Positions 1 to 10,589 of a stretch of 64,000 nucleotides of DNA are shown piece by piece. The stretch lies in the NCBI RefSeq assembly GCF_949987535.1, contig NC_080065.1:40277239-40341238 (forward strand), given 5' to 3'. This DNA is from Balaenoptera acutorostrata. Its lineage: Eukaryota; Chordata; Mammalia; Artiodactyla; Balaenopteridae. Position numbers and translations under genes: made by a program. The notes below the pieces were generated by a model. That model did no database searches. It worked only from the letters and a program-made list of their open reading frames with translations, and had not been told where the DNA came from. Every line of letters starts with the position of its first letter. Position 1 is the first letter of the stretch.

Positions 1-2302
1 ATCAGTGTCCTATAATTTTCTGAGTACAGGTCTTTTACCTCCTTAGGTAGGCTTATTCCTAGGTATTTTATTCTTTTTGTTGCAATGGTGAATGGGATTG
101 TTTCCTTAATTTCTCTTTCGATCTTTCATTGTTAATGTATAGGAATGCAAGAGATTCCTGTGCATTAATTTTGTATCCTGCAACTTTACCAAATTCATTG
201 ATTAGTTCTAGTAGTTTTCTGGTGGCATCTTTAGGATTCTCTATGTATAGTATCATGTCATCTGCAAACAGTGACAGTTTTACTTCTGTTCCAATTTGTA
301 TTCCCTTTATTTCTTTTTCTTCTCTGATTGCCATGGCTAGGACTTCCAAAATTATGTTGAATAATAGTGGTGAGAGTGGGCAACCTTGTCTTGTTCCTAT
401 CTTAGAGGAAATGCTTTCAGTCTCTCACCATTGAGAATGATGTTTGCTGTGGGTTTGTTGTATATGGCCTTTATTATGTTGAAGTAGGTTCCCTCTATGC
501 CCACTTTCTGGAGAGTTTTTACCATAAATGGGTGTTGAATTTTGTCAAAAGCTTTTTCTGCATCTATTGAGATGATCATATGGTTTTTATTTTTCAGTTT
601 GTTAATATGGTGTATCACATTGATTGATTTGCATATCTTGAAGAATCCTTGCATCCCTGGGGTAAATCCCACTTGCTCATGGTGTATGATCCGTTTAATG
701 TGTTGTAGTATTTTGTTGAGGATTTTTACATCTATAGTCATCAGTGTTATTGGTCTGTAATTTTCTTTTTTTATAGTATCTTTGTCTAGTTTTGGTATCA
801 GGGTGATGGTGGCCTCATAGAATGAGTTTGGGAGTGTTCCTTCTTCTGCAAATTTTTGGAAGAGTTTGAGAAGAATGGGTGTTAGCTCTTCTCTAAATGT
901 TTGATAGAATTCACCTGTGAAGGCATCTGGTCCTGGACTTTTGCTTGTTGGAAGATTTTTCATCCCAGTTTTAATTTCATTACTTCTGATTTGTCTCTTC
1001 ATATTTTCTAGTTCTTCCTGGTTCAGTCTTGGAAGGTTATACCTCTGTAAGAATTTGTCCATTTCTTCCAGGTTGTCCATTTTATTGGCATAGAGTTGCT
1101 TGTAGTAGTCTCTTAGGATGCTTTGTATTTCTGCGGTGTCTGTTGTAATTTCTCCTTTTTCATTTCTAATTTTATTGATTTGAGTCCTCTCCCTCTTTTT
1201 CTTGATGAGTCTGGCTAAAGGTTTATCAATTTTGTTCATCTTCTCAAAGAACCAGCTTTTAGTTTCATTGATCTTTGCTATTGTTTTCTTTGTTTCTATT
1301 TCATTTATTTCTGCTCTGATCTTTATGATTTCTTTCCTTCTACTAACTTTGGGTTTTGTTTGTTCTTCTTTCTCTAGTTCCTTTAGGTGTAAGGTTACAT
1401 TGTTTATTTGAGATTTTTCTTATTTTTGAGGTAGGATTTTATTGCTATAAGCTTCCCTCTTAGAACTGCTTTTGTTGCATCCCATAGGTTTTGGATTGTT
1501 GTGTTTTCATTGTCATTTGTCTCTAGGTATTTTTTGATTTCCTCAGTGATCTCTTGGTTATTTAGTAACGTATTGTTTAGCCTCCAAGTGGTTGTGTTTT
1601 TTGCGTTTCTTTCCCTGTGATTGATTTCTAATCTCATAGCATTGTCGTCAGAAAAGATGCTTGATATGATTTCAATTTTCTTAAATTTACTGAGGCTTGA
1701 TTTGTGACCCAAGATGTGATGTATCCTGGAGAATATTCCATATGCACTTGAGAAGATAGTGTAATCTGCTGTTTTCAGATGGAATGCCCTATAAATACCA
1801 ATTAAATCTATCTGATCTATTGTGTCATTTAAAGCTTGTGTTTTCTTATTAATTTTCTGTCTGGATGATCTGTCCATTGGTGTAAGTGAGGTGTTAAAAT
1901 CCTCCACAATCATTGTGTTACTGTTGATTTCCTTTTTATAGCTGTTAGCATTTGCCTTATGTATCGAGGTACTCCTATATTGGGTGCATATATAATTATT
2001 ACATCTTCTTCTTTGATTGATCCCTTGATCATTATGTAGTGTCTTTCCTTGTCTCTTGTAGCGTTCTTTATTTTAAAGTCTATTTTATCTGATATGAGTA
2101 TTGCTACTTCAGCTTTCTTTTGATTTCCATTTGCATGGAATATCTTTTTCCATCCCCTCACTTTCAGTCTATATGTGTCCCTAGGTCTGAAGTGGGTCTC
2201 TTGTAGACAGCATATAGATGTGTCTTGTTTTTGTATCCATTCAATGAGCTTGTGTCTTTTGGTTGGAGCATTTAATCCATTCACATTTAAGGTAATTATC
2301 AA
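1..2302 (-). pseudogene. L1 ORF2 (endonuclease-reverse transcriptase), disabled and partial
   Basis: ORF2p nicks target DNA with an APE-like endonuclease and then reverse-transcribes L1 RNA. The endonuclease starts near 2302 (LNVNGLN, QETHF) and continues past VEDFNT. RT landmarks follow: [11 protein letters not shown] near 575 and LFADDMILY near 265. The frame is broken in at least four places: about 1935, 1425, 397-400 (creating a TAG) and 119-121. Each looks like a small one-base indel. Three conserved endonuclease positions also differ. The GTF threonine is Ile, the SRIDH aspartate is His (FSRIHH near 1720), and the SDH histidine is Asp (FSDDN near 1650). By homology with human L1 these correspond to T192, D205 and H230, so the nuclease would be dead even if the frame were intact. 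The C-terminus lies outside the window. Confidence 0.9.
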
Positions 2303-2381
2303 TATGTGTGTTCCTATTACAATTTTCTTAATTGTTTTGGATTTGTTTTTATAGGTCCTTTTCTTCTCTTGTGTTTCACAC

Positions 2382-3305
2382 TTAGAGAAGTTCCTGTAGC
2401 ATTTGTTGTAGAGCTGGTTTGGTGGTGCTGAATTCTCTTAGCTTTTGCTTGACTGTAAAGCTTTTGATTTGTCCATTGAATCTGAATGAGATCCTTGGCA
2501 GGTAGAGTAATCTTGGTTGTAGGTCCTTCCCTTTCATCACTTTAAATATATCGTGCCACTCCCTTCTGGATGGTAGAGTTTCTGCTGAGAAATCAGCTGT
2601 TAACCTTATGGGAGTTCCCTTGTATTTTATTTGTCGTTTTCCCCTTGTTGCTTTAATAATTTTTCTTTGCCTTTAATTTTTGTCAATTTGATTACTATGT
2701 GTCTCGGTGTGTTTCTCCTTGGGTTTATGCTACCTGGGGCTCTCTGCACTTCCTGGACTTGGATGGCAGGATATATATGGACTGGATATTTCCTTTCACA
2801 TGTTAGGGAAGTTTTTGACTATAATGTTTTCTAATGTTTTCTCGGGTCCTTTCTCTCTCTCTTCTCCTTCTGGGACCCCTATAATGCAAATGTTGGTGTG
2901 TTTAATGTTGTCCCAGAGGTCTCTTAGGCTGTCTTCATTTCTTTTCATTCTTTTTTCTTTATTCTGTTCCATGGCAGTGAATTCCATCATTCTGTATTCC
3001 TGGTCACTTATCCATTCTTCTGCCTCAGTTATTCTGCTATTGATTCCTTCTAGTGTATTTTTCATTTCAGTTATTGTATTGTTCATCTCTGTTTGTTTGT
3101 TCTTTAATTCTTCTAGGTCTTTGTTAAACATTTTTTGTGTCTTCTCAATATTTGCCTCCATTGTTTTTCCAAGGTCCTGGATCATCTTCACTATCATAAT
3201 TCTGAATTCTTTTTCTGGAAGGTTGCCTATCTTCACTTCATTTAATTGTTTTTATGGGGTTTTATCTTGTTCCTTCATGTGGTACATAGTCCTCTGCCTT
3301 TTCAT
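2382..3305 (-). pseudogene. L1 ORF1 (ORF1p RNA-binding protein), disabled
   Basis: The expected start is the ATG at 3303-3305 (MKRQRTMY...) and the expected stop is the TAA at 2382-2384. ORF1p normally forms a trimeric coiled-coil RNA chaperone that coats L1 RNA in the cytoplasm. Codon 18 is TAA (3252-3254). The longest open piece, 146 residues, runs from 3236 to a TGA at 2796-2798 where related elements have a glycine codon. That piece contains the charged coiled-coil region (from about KTMEANIEKTQKMF to RITEAEEW) and the start of the RRM-like region (NICIIGVPEGE). Downstream the C-terminal domain is still recognisable (minus strand ttctcagcagaaactcta), but at least one single-base shift lies near 2640-2660. 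It is a relic, not a functional gene. Confidence 0.85.
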
Positions 3306-4202
3306 TTTGTCTGTCTTTCTGTGAATGTGGTTTAGTTCCACAGGCTGCAGGATTGTAGTTCTCTTTGCTTCTGCTGTCTGCCCTTTGGTAGATGAGGCTA
3401 TCTAAGAGGCTTGTGCAAGCCTCCTAATGGGAGGGACTGGTGGTGGGTATAGCTGGGTGATACTCTGGTGGGCAGAGCTCAGTAAAACTTTAATCTGCTT
3501 GTCTCTGATGGGTGGGGCTGAGTTCCCTCCCTGTTGGTTGTTTGGCCTTAGGCGACCCAACACTGAAGCCTACCGGGGCTCTTTGGTGGGGCTAATGGTG
3601 GACTCTGGGATGGCTCACACCAAGGAGTACTTCCCAGAATTTCTGCCAGTGTCCTTGTCCCTGTGGTGAGCCACAACCACCCGCTCCCTCTGCAGGAGAC
3701 CCTCCAACACTAGCAGGTAGGTCTGGGTTAGTCTCCTATGGGGTCACTACTTCTTCCCCCTTCATCCTGATGTGCACACTACTTTGTGTGTGCCCTCCAA
3801 GAGTGGAGTCTCTGTTTCCCCCAGTCCTGTCAAAGTCCTGCAATCAAATCCCGCTAGCCTTCAAAGTCTGATTCTCTGGGAATTCCTCATCCTGTTGCCA
3901 GATCCCCAGGTTGGGAAGCCTGACGTGGGGCTCAGAACCTTCACTCCAGTGGGTGGACTTCTGTGGTATAATTGTTCTCCAGTTTGTGAGGCACCCACCC
4001 AGCAGTTATGGAATTTGATTTTATTGTGATTGCATCCCTCCGACCATCTCACTGCGGTTTCTCCTCCATCTTTGGATGTGGGTTATCTTTTTTGGTGAGT
4101 TCCAGTGTCTTCCTGTCGATGATTGTTCAGCAGTTAGTTGTGATTCCGGTGCTCTCGCAAGAGGGAGTGAGAGCACGTCCTTCTACTCCACCGTCTTGAA
4201 CC
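3306..4202 (-). promoter_or_regulatory. L1 5' UTR with internal promoter region
   Basis: About 0.9 kb of noncoding sequence precedes the ORF1 start, more GC-rich than the surrounding DNA. In this family the 5' UTR carries an internal RNA polymerase II promoter that starts transcription at the first base of the element. The first bases (4187-4198, minus strand caagacggtgga) resemble the YY1-type AAGATGGCGG motif at the 5' end of many L1s, but with changed positions. Several short ORFs on both strands here are chance. Confidence 0.7.
4187..4198 (-). promoter_or_regulatory. Degenerate YY1-like site at the L1 5' end
   Basis: The minus strand reads caagacggtgga within the first 16 bases of the element. 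The family motif, around AAGATGGCGG, sets accurate L1 initiation in primates. The core ATGG is ACGG here, so binding is doubtful. Confidence 0.35.
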
Positions 4203-4208
4203 AATCGC

Positions 4209-4790
4209 TCATTGTAGCATTATTTACAGTAGCCAAGAATTAAAAACAACCTAAGTGTCCATCAACAGATGAATGAGTAGAGAAGATGTGGTGTTTATAT
4301 ATACAATGGAATATTACTCAGCCATTAAAAGAGTGAAATGTAGACAATTTTGGCAACATGAATGGACCTAGAGGGTATTCTGCTTAGTGAAATAAGTCAG
4401 ACAGAGAAAGAAAAATGCCATGTGATTTCACTTATATGTGGAATCTAAAACAAAACAAATGAACAAACATGATAAAACAGAAACAGTCATAGAGTCATAG
4501 AGAATAAAGAGTGGGTTGCCAGAGAGGAGAGGAGTGGGGGATGGGAGAAATAGGTGAATGGGGATTAAGAGATACAAACTTACAGTTATAAAAGAAATGT
4601 CACAGGGATGCAATGTATAGCATAGGGAATATAGTCAATAATATTGTAATAACTTTATATGATGACAGATGGTAACTAGACTCATAGTGGTGATCATTTT
4701 GTAATGTATAAAACTATCAAATCACTATGTTTTACACCTGAAACTAATTTAATATTGTAAGTCAGCAATACTTCAAATAAATAAATAGGA
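4209..4790 (+). mobile_element. Older L1 3' end
   Basis: Plus-strand sequence contains the familiar L1 ORF2 tail and 3' UTR phrases: catcaacagatgaatgagta, caatggaatattactcagcc and aagtcagacagagaaagaaa. It ends in an A-rich run near 4775-4790. It runs opposite to the young L1 and starts within about 7 bases of that element's 5' end, which suggests the young L1 landed in or beside it. Confidence 0.88.
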
Positions 4791-5300
4791 ACATTGGGCA
4801 CATATACACCCCTTCACACCCTGCCCCAATCCACAGTAGTTCCATAAACCACTTCCCAGCCTTGCGCAGACTGTACAGTTATCTCTTTGCTGTTATATCA
4901 CCTTTTTATCCAAGTATTACAATATTATCACAGACATAAATATTCAGATTCCTTCCAGCTGCCCCCACCACTCCCACTAAAGGAAGAATCTTTGGGTAAC
5001 GTTTATTTTGGTTAGATGCATATTCTTCTGTCTCACCCACTAAATGTGAATGGCTTGAGGACAAAGAACTACAAACAAACACAGAAGCAAATATTTTCTG
5101 GACACTCACAGAACGCCATATACTCCTTCTTCTTTGAAGATAAAACAAACAAACATACAAGTGCATAGTTTCTGGATACCCTCAATCTAGCAATGACTGA
5201 TTTTCTTATTTACCTATTTATGTACCACTGTTCTTGACAGCTTTTACCAAATGTTTATGTAAATTGACTTGAGGGCAAGGATCAACCTTCTGTGTAGACA
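4791..5300. other. No recognisable feature
   Basis: Unique-looking AT-rich sequence. The short ORFs here have no recognisable product. Confidence 0.4.
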
Positions 5301-5512
5301 AATTGTTCTCAAATGGAGTGAGTTTGTCCCAAGGAGATATTTGGAAATGTCTGGAGATAGTTTTGATTGTCACAACTCAGGGGATGCTACTGGCATCTGG
5401 TGGGTAGAGCCTAGGGATGTTTTTAAGATCCTACAATGCACAGGACAGCCTCTCACTACAAAGAATTATCTGTACAAAATTTTAATTGTATTGAGATTGA
5501 GAAACCCTAGAA
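5301..5512 (+). mobile_element. MER5A-like hAT-Charlie nonautonomous element
   Basis: It matches the MER5A pattern in order: aattgttctcaa at the left, ggaaatgtctggagata, tgtcacaactcaggggatgc, tactggcatctggtgggtag, caatgcacaggacagcc, and ttgagaaaccct at the right. The ends form the usual imperfect terminal inverted repeats. It is an old relic with no coding capacity. Confidence 0.85.
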
Positions 5513-5800
5513 TAGACCAAAGATCCTTACTCCAGGGTTAGTGGACCCCTAGGGGGGGCTAAAAAAAAGGACTCTAAGAAGTAATCTAGTAATTTTCAGA
5601 GATTGTGCACAAAATGGTATGTGTTTTCATGTTCACTTGTATTCTAGAGAAAGAAGTTTCTTAGCTTTCCGTAAACTCTAAAAGAGGTTAAGAACCAATG
5701 ATATGGATAATGTTGACACTCTCTATCTCCTAGCCTTTGCATGGAGCCTCAATACCTTTTGATGAAAGTTAGCAGTTTTCCATTTACTTGTTTGAGAAAA

Positions 5801-5835
5801 CAGTGTGTGTACACACACACACACACACACACACA
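5801..5835. repeat. (GT)n/(AC)n microsatellite
   Basis: A short gtgtgtgt run changes into about 13 uninterrupted AC units. Confidence 0.97.
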
Positions 5836-5976
5836 ATTTTTAACTTATTGGTATAACCTGTGATCCCAGGAGGATGGAGCCTTGGCCACTAGAAAAAGGA
5901 AAGAAGCTGTACAAAGAATAGACTGTAATAAGGACTATATGAGCTGATGGAACCATCAAGAAGGAGTGTTTTAAAG

Positions 5977-6441
5977 GTAGATGTTTTGGTTGAATTGCAT
6001 CTCCCCAAAATTCATGTGTTGAAGTTTTAATAGCAGTCCCTCAGAATGTGATCTTCTTTGGAAGTAGAGTCTTTGTAGATGCAATTAGTTAAGCTGAGGT
6101 CCTAGTGGAGCAGGGTGGACCTCTATCTAATATCACAGGTGTCTTTACAAAAAGGAGAAATTTGAACTGAGACACACACACAAGGAGAACGCATGTGAAG
6201 ATGAAAGCAGAGATCAGGGTGATACACAAGACAAGACAAGGGACCAGAGATATTGCCAGCAAACCACCAGAAGCTTGGGAGGAGCATGAAGCAGATTCTT
6301 CCTCACAGTCCTCAGAAGGAAATGACTATGCTGACACCTTGACCTCGTTCTTCTAGTCTTCAGAATTACGAGAAAATAAGTTTCTGTTGTTTAAGCCACC
6401 CAGTTTGAAGAACTTTGTTAAGACAGCTCTAATGAACACTG
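5977..6441 (+). mobile_element. MaLR solo LTR, MLT1-like
   Basis: About 465 bp resemble an MLT1 long terminal repeat. Key phrases are cccaaaattcatgtgttgaa near the start, gcagatgcaatt-type text in the middle, ctagtcttcagaattacgag, and tgtttaagccacccagtttg followed by a degraded actaatgca-like end. No internal retroviral sequence is attached, so it is a solo LTR. The exact subfamily is uncertain. Confidence 0.75.
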
Positions 6442-9279
6442 GAGGGGTTATTTTTTCTCATTTGCATAGGAATAGACATACTGTCCCCTATTCTCACTTT
6501 GAGGTTGCCCTCCTAGATTATGTGATAAAAATAACAACAATAATATAATATAGCTGTCATATGTATTGAGAATTTGTGTGACATTTATCATGAGTCCCCT
6601 TTACTGCATTATATTATTTACTCTTCACATTTTACTAAAATGTTAGGTTTTGCTCTTTTCTCACTTATGCACATAAGAACAGGGGGGCTTGTTGGGTAAG
6701 TAACCTTCCCCCCCAAAGCCAGCCGATAGTAGTGTGAGGATTGGAAACCGGGCAGCTGGTACAGAGCTCTGCTCTCTTGTGGCCTGTTGGGGATCAGGTT
6801 GCTGGGAGGAAACGAGCACAGGACTACACTATATTCCATCCTTGCCTCACATCCTAAGCTTGGGCCTATTGGGCTGGTTTTGCTGGCATGAAGCCCCAGC
6901 TTTTTACCTTCACCTGTCGCAAACCTATTAACAACCACAGCCTTCAGATGCATCCTGCTCTTGTATCTCATTTACCTATCACTTCTCGGATCTCATGCTT
7001 CTGCTTTCCCAGCTACGCCGAAGTTGTTTAGAAAACCAAAATTTTCCAAAATTATTTTTTAGACCATGTTAGTGTGCCACTTATTCACAGAAAAAAGATA
7101 AAGTCTAAAATTCCTGATGTAATACTTTAGATAAATATTTTATTTACATTTTGAGAGAAAAATCTACCATTTAAAAATATCTACCCAATTCTAAAGAAAT
7201 ATTTACTATCTTGTAATTAAATTTAGGGCTTAAATATTTTAAAATGTTAGAATCATTAATTTTTCATATACTACTAAAAACATCTCGTTAAGAAGAAAGC
7301 AAATATGAAGGTGTTTGGTGGCTCTTTAGTGGCACCCTAAAATGCCACTAAAGAGTGGGGATTTTCACCTCTAGGGTAAAGAATCAGTGCAGAAATTATC
7401 CAAACTTGTGAAAATCAAAAGTGCAAAGTATTTGAGATATGTTTTGTAAAATATGATCTAATTTCATTACCCATTATCTCAAATAATTATATATGTATAT
7501 TCAGTTAGAGGAATTTTACTAAAATAAGAGGTTAAATAACTGACTTGATTAATACTATATATGTAATTAATAATGTATGAGTGTGTGTGTGTACTAACTA
7601 CTCAATTCAGTACAAATTGCAAAAAGGTAAAAAGAGGCAGAATGTGCTGTTTTCTTTTTTATATATATAAGAAAGAAACTTATTATAAAGAGGTTAATGC
7701 TAAGAGAAGACATGAGTTAGTGCAACTATGTATATGTCTTCATTCTCAACTAGTTTTATAATTCGATTCACTCAACTTAATATAATCAAATGATGAACTA
7801 GGCAAAAGTCAAACCAGTTGACTTGATAGAATTGACATATGAGAATTTACTTTATGGTGTGGTATCTCCTGTCTCCAGATATCTTTCTTCTTTCCCAACA
7901 CACATACATGCACACACACACCCTTTGCTATGGCCACACTGAACTCTTCAGTACATTTTAAAATATGTCATCTTTTCTTCAGGCATCCATAAGTTTGCAA
8001 ACACTAAGTCAGCCTTTCCTTGTATTTTCAGAGCTCCTTTTCATGTTTTAAGACCCAGTTCCAACGCCACCACCTCCATGGTTTGATGATGGTTTCTGTT
8101 TGCTGCTGATTCAAACGAAGAGACATTCTCACTCTATATTGAAATAGACAAAAGAGAGATTTCTGACCAGAGAAATGTTATTTTCTTGAGACTTCATTTG
8201 AATCAACCATTTGTCATAAAATCCTTTGCTGCCTTCAAGCTACAGCCTCAATGAAATTGGTTTCTACCTATGTCCCTAGCCACAAATGGGAAGATGTACC
8301 GTTCATTGAGATAGAATGTCTGACTTAATATCAGATGAGTAAAAAGATAACTGCATTAGAGTGAAAATGAGGCTATGCTCTGAGTAGAACATTTGATGAA
8401 ATCATGGATTACTGACTCTGCAATTCTTCCAGTACCATCAGTTGCTGTTTACAGCTTTAAATTTCCTGAGAGGAATCAATAGTCTTGGGAGGGCATCAGT
8501 GATTAAATTGTAGAGATACCCAATTCCAAGCCTACATAACTAACATGTTATCAGTGTATTTAATCACCTCTTGGGGTGACTTAATAAAAGGGTAATGATG
8601 AAAATATCATTTCTCAACTAAAATTTTTGAGGAGAAAAGTGTATTATAGGTGGTTTCATTTGGAAAATGAAAACAAATAAAGATTAAAATATAAAGCAGA
8701 GTCTAAACCCTGACTAAATTTAAAAATCTCCTCCATCCTACAAAAGAAGGGGAAGGATTTAATATTTTTCATAAAAGGTGACATGTAGAAGAAAATATTT
8801 TTTTAACACTAATTTGCTCCCACCTGAAATGCTTGACTCACCCTTGTATAATTCTGCAATATGTAATATAAAATGGATGAAGCCTAAGAGCTTAGGCTAT
8901 CCAGAACTGCAGGAGGTAACAATAAGCAGTCTTTATGGCATCATGGACTCCCTTTGGTAGATTTCTCTCCATCTTCTAAGAGTCTTTCAGAACTAAGAGC
9001 ATCATATCTCACCTCTTGGTTTTCCCTGTGGCAGCACAAGAAACCCAAGCTCTGCAGAGTGTGCATTAGTCTAATGCTGCCATCATCATCCTCTGATTTG
9101 ACACACCCTCCAACCCTCCTCTCACTCCCAGACCCTTTTCCTGTACTCCATGAAATACCCCATCTGTGATTAACATAGCCTCTTATATCCTCGTTCTCTT
9201 CTAAACTGTTATTTCTTCTTTTTTGCCTTGACTAAACCCAGATTAAGCTACGTCCGCTGAGGACCTCTCAAGTGGAGAT
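6442..9279. other. Mostly unique sequence, no gene seen
   Basis: AT-rich sequence without recognisable coding potential. It contains small TG and CA runs (about 7579 and 7905) and the hairpin at 7321-7356 listed separately. The longest ORF (6618-6971, minus, 117 codons) has no recognised domain and is treated as chance. Confidence 0.45.
7321..7356. repeat. 13-bp perfect inverted repeat (hairpin)
   Basis: ctctttagtggca (7322-7334) and its exact complement tgccactaaagag (7343-7355) flank an 8-base spacer. A G-T pair could extend the stem by one. No role is evident. Confidence 0.85.
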
Positions 9280-9770
9280 TATTTATTCTGTTTCCTTCTC
9301 ACCTACCCCAGAACTGGGTATTGTGTTAGGTGACCACTTGCTACCCATTGCTGCTTGAAACCATTCCATTTCCTTTGCTCTTCCTTCCAAACCCCAGTTC
9401 TTTCAAACTTCAGTTCATCCAACTCTCTCTCTCATATTACGGTTCTCTAGACCTCCTGGTCACTCTCCGTCATTCACTGAAGGCTCGAGTAGAGTACTCC
9501 TCTCTACCTCCAGCCCTGCCATTTTCCTGATGACTTTAGTATCCAAGGAAGTGATACCTGCAACACTAGTCAATCATTTCCTTACCTGCCTTGAATGCTA
9601 CAATCTTTAATCCTGGTAGCCAAAGCTACTCACTCTTAAAGCCATGCTCTGGATCAGAGTTATCAGCAGTAACTGTACCACATTTGAAATCCTGATTTCA
9701 AATATTTCCCAATCAGATCCAATTTTCTGCCTTCTTTATCCTTGTGAATATTATGGAATAAAATGATATA
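9280..9770 (+). mobile_element. Possible 5' part of an L2 relic
   Basis: Pyrimidine-rich text such as catttgaaatcctgatttca resembles the upstream part of mammalian L2 ORF2. It would be continuous with the clearer L2 at 10590-11870 if the DNA transposon at 9848-10339 inserted between them. This is weak and rests on remembered family text. Confidence 0.35.
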
Positions 9771-9847
9771 AGTGGGTTGACTCGTTTTATTTTAAATTAC
9801 CACTTGCAAATTTAAAAGGGTACTTTAAAATACTACTTTCCTTAGTA

Positions 9848-10339
9848 CAGTAAATCCCCTACATATGAACGAGTTCCATTCTGAGAGTACGTTCGAAAGT
9901 CCAATATGTTTGTAAGTCCAACAAAGTTAGCCTAGGTACCCAACTAACACACTCGGCTATATAGTACTGTACTGTAATAGGTTTATTATACTTTTCACAC
10001 AAATAATACATAAAAAACAAACAAACACAAACACAAAAGATAAAACATGTTTAGTCTTACAGTACATTACCTTGAAAAGTACAGTAGTACAGTACAACAG
10101 CTGGCATACAGGGGCTGGCATCGAGTGAACAGACAAGAAGAGTTACTGACTGGAGGAGGGAGAGGAAGTGGGAGATGGTAGAGCTGAAAGATCATCAGCA
10201 ATAGGAGATGGAGGGCAAGCTGCAATTTCACTCACGCCTGATGTTGATGGTACAGGTTCTGGTTCCTTGCTGGAACCAGATGCACATTCGCATCTTTGAA
10301 AGTTCGCAACTTGAAGGTTCATATGTAGGGGACTTCCTG
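9848..10339 (-). mobile_element. TA-flanked DNA transposon with terminal inverted repeats (Tigger/mariner-like)
   Basis: The left end cagtaaatcccctacatatg and the reverse complement of the right end, caggaagtcccctacatatg, agree at nearly every position and are flanked by TA (9846-9847, 10340-10341). TA duplication is typical of the Tc1/mariner superfamily, including pogo/Tigger. The element is 492 bp. On the minus strand, just inside the 10339 end, an open frame carries a Ser/Pro-rich tail (EPVPSTSGVSEIAACPPSP onward) ending at a stop near 10143. This may be the C-terminus of a transposase, so the element is probably an internally deleted copy. The family name is inferred. Confidence 0.75.
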
Positions 10340-10589
10340 TAAATCTCCTCTTCCTTTCCAAAGAAACAACTTTATACCTTCTCCTTTCTTTTTCAAACCC
10401 CTTCCAGCTCTCCCCACTACACAAACATATATACATACTCAACTAACAATCTCCATACTCCTACACTGCATTGAAAAGCCAGAACTTATCATGTATTTTA
10501 AATTAGTTCAACAAATTTTATCAGAGGAAAACTGACTTATTTTCACAACACCAAATTTACCTGCTTGAAGGTAAATTCTCCTGTTCCTA

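Larger units (their letters stand above)
1..4202 (-). mobile_element. L1 retrotransposon, 5'-complete, 3' end beyond the window
   Basis: A LINE-1 lies on the minus strand. Its 5' terminus is at 4202, where the minus strand starts ggttcaagacgg. Reading leftward it has a 5' UTR of about 0.9 kb, ORF1 (coiled coil, RNA-binding region, C-terminal domain) and ORF2 (endonuclease then reverse transcriptase). The window edge at position 1 cuts it within ORF2, just after the FADD active-site region. L1s copy themselves through an RNA by target-primed reverse transcription. A retained 5' end is uncommon, because most L1 copies are 5'-truncated. Both ORFs carry several stops and frameshifts, so this copy cannot move on its own. 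The intact layout and close family resemblance suggest a fairly recent insertion. The target-site duplication cannot be read because the 3' end is outside the window. Confidence 0.95.

Noticed and set aside
2707..3324. 205-codon plus-strand ORF
   Set aside because: It is the antisense of L1 ORF1. The T-rich complement gives a false hydrophobic protein.
6618..6971. 117-codon minus ORF
   Set aside because: No recognised domain. The opposite strand is also open over the same bases, as expected by chance.
10143..10442. 99-codon ORF read as a cellular gene
   Set aside because: Its C-terminal half lies in the TA-flanked transposon and its N-terminal half extends outside it, so the full ORF is chance read-through.
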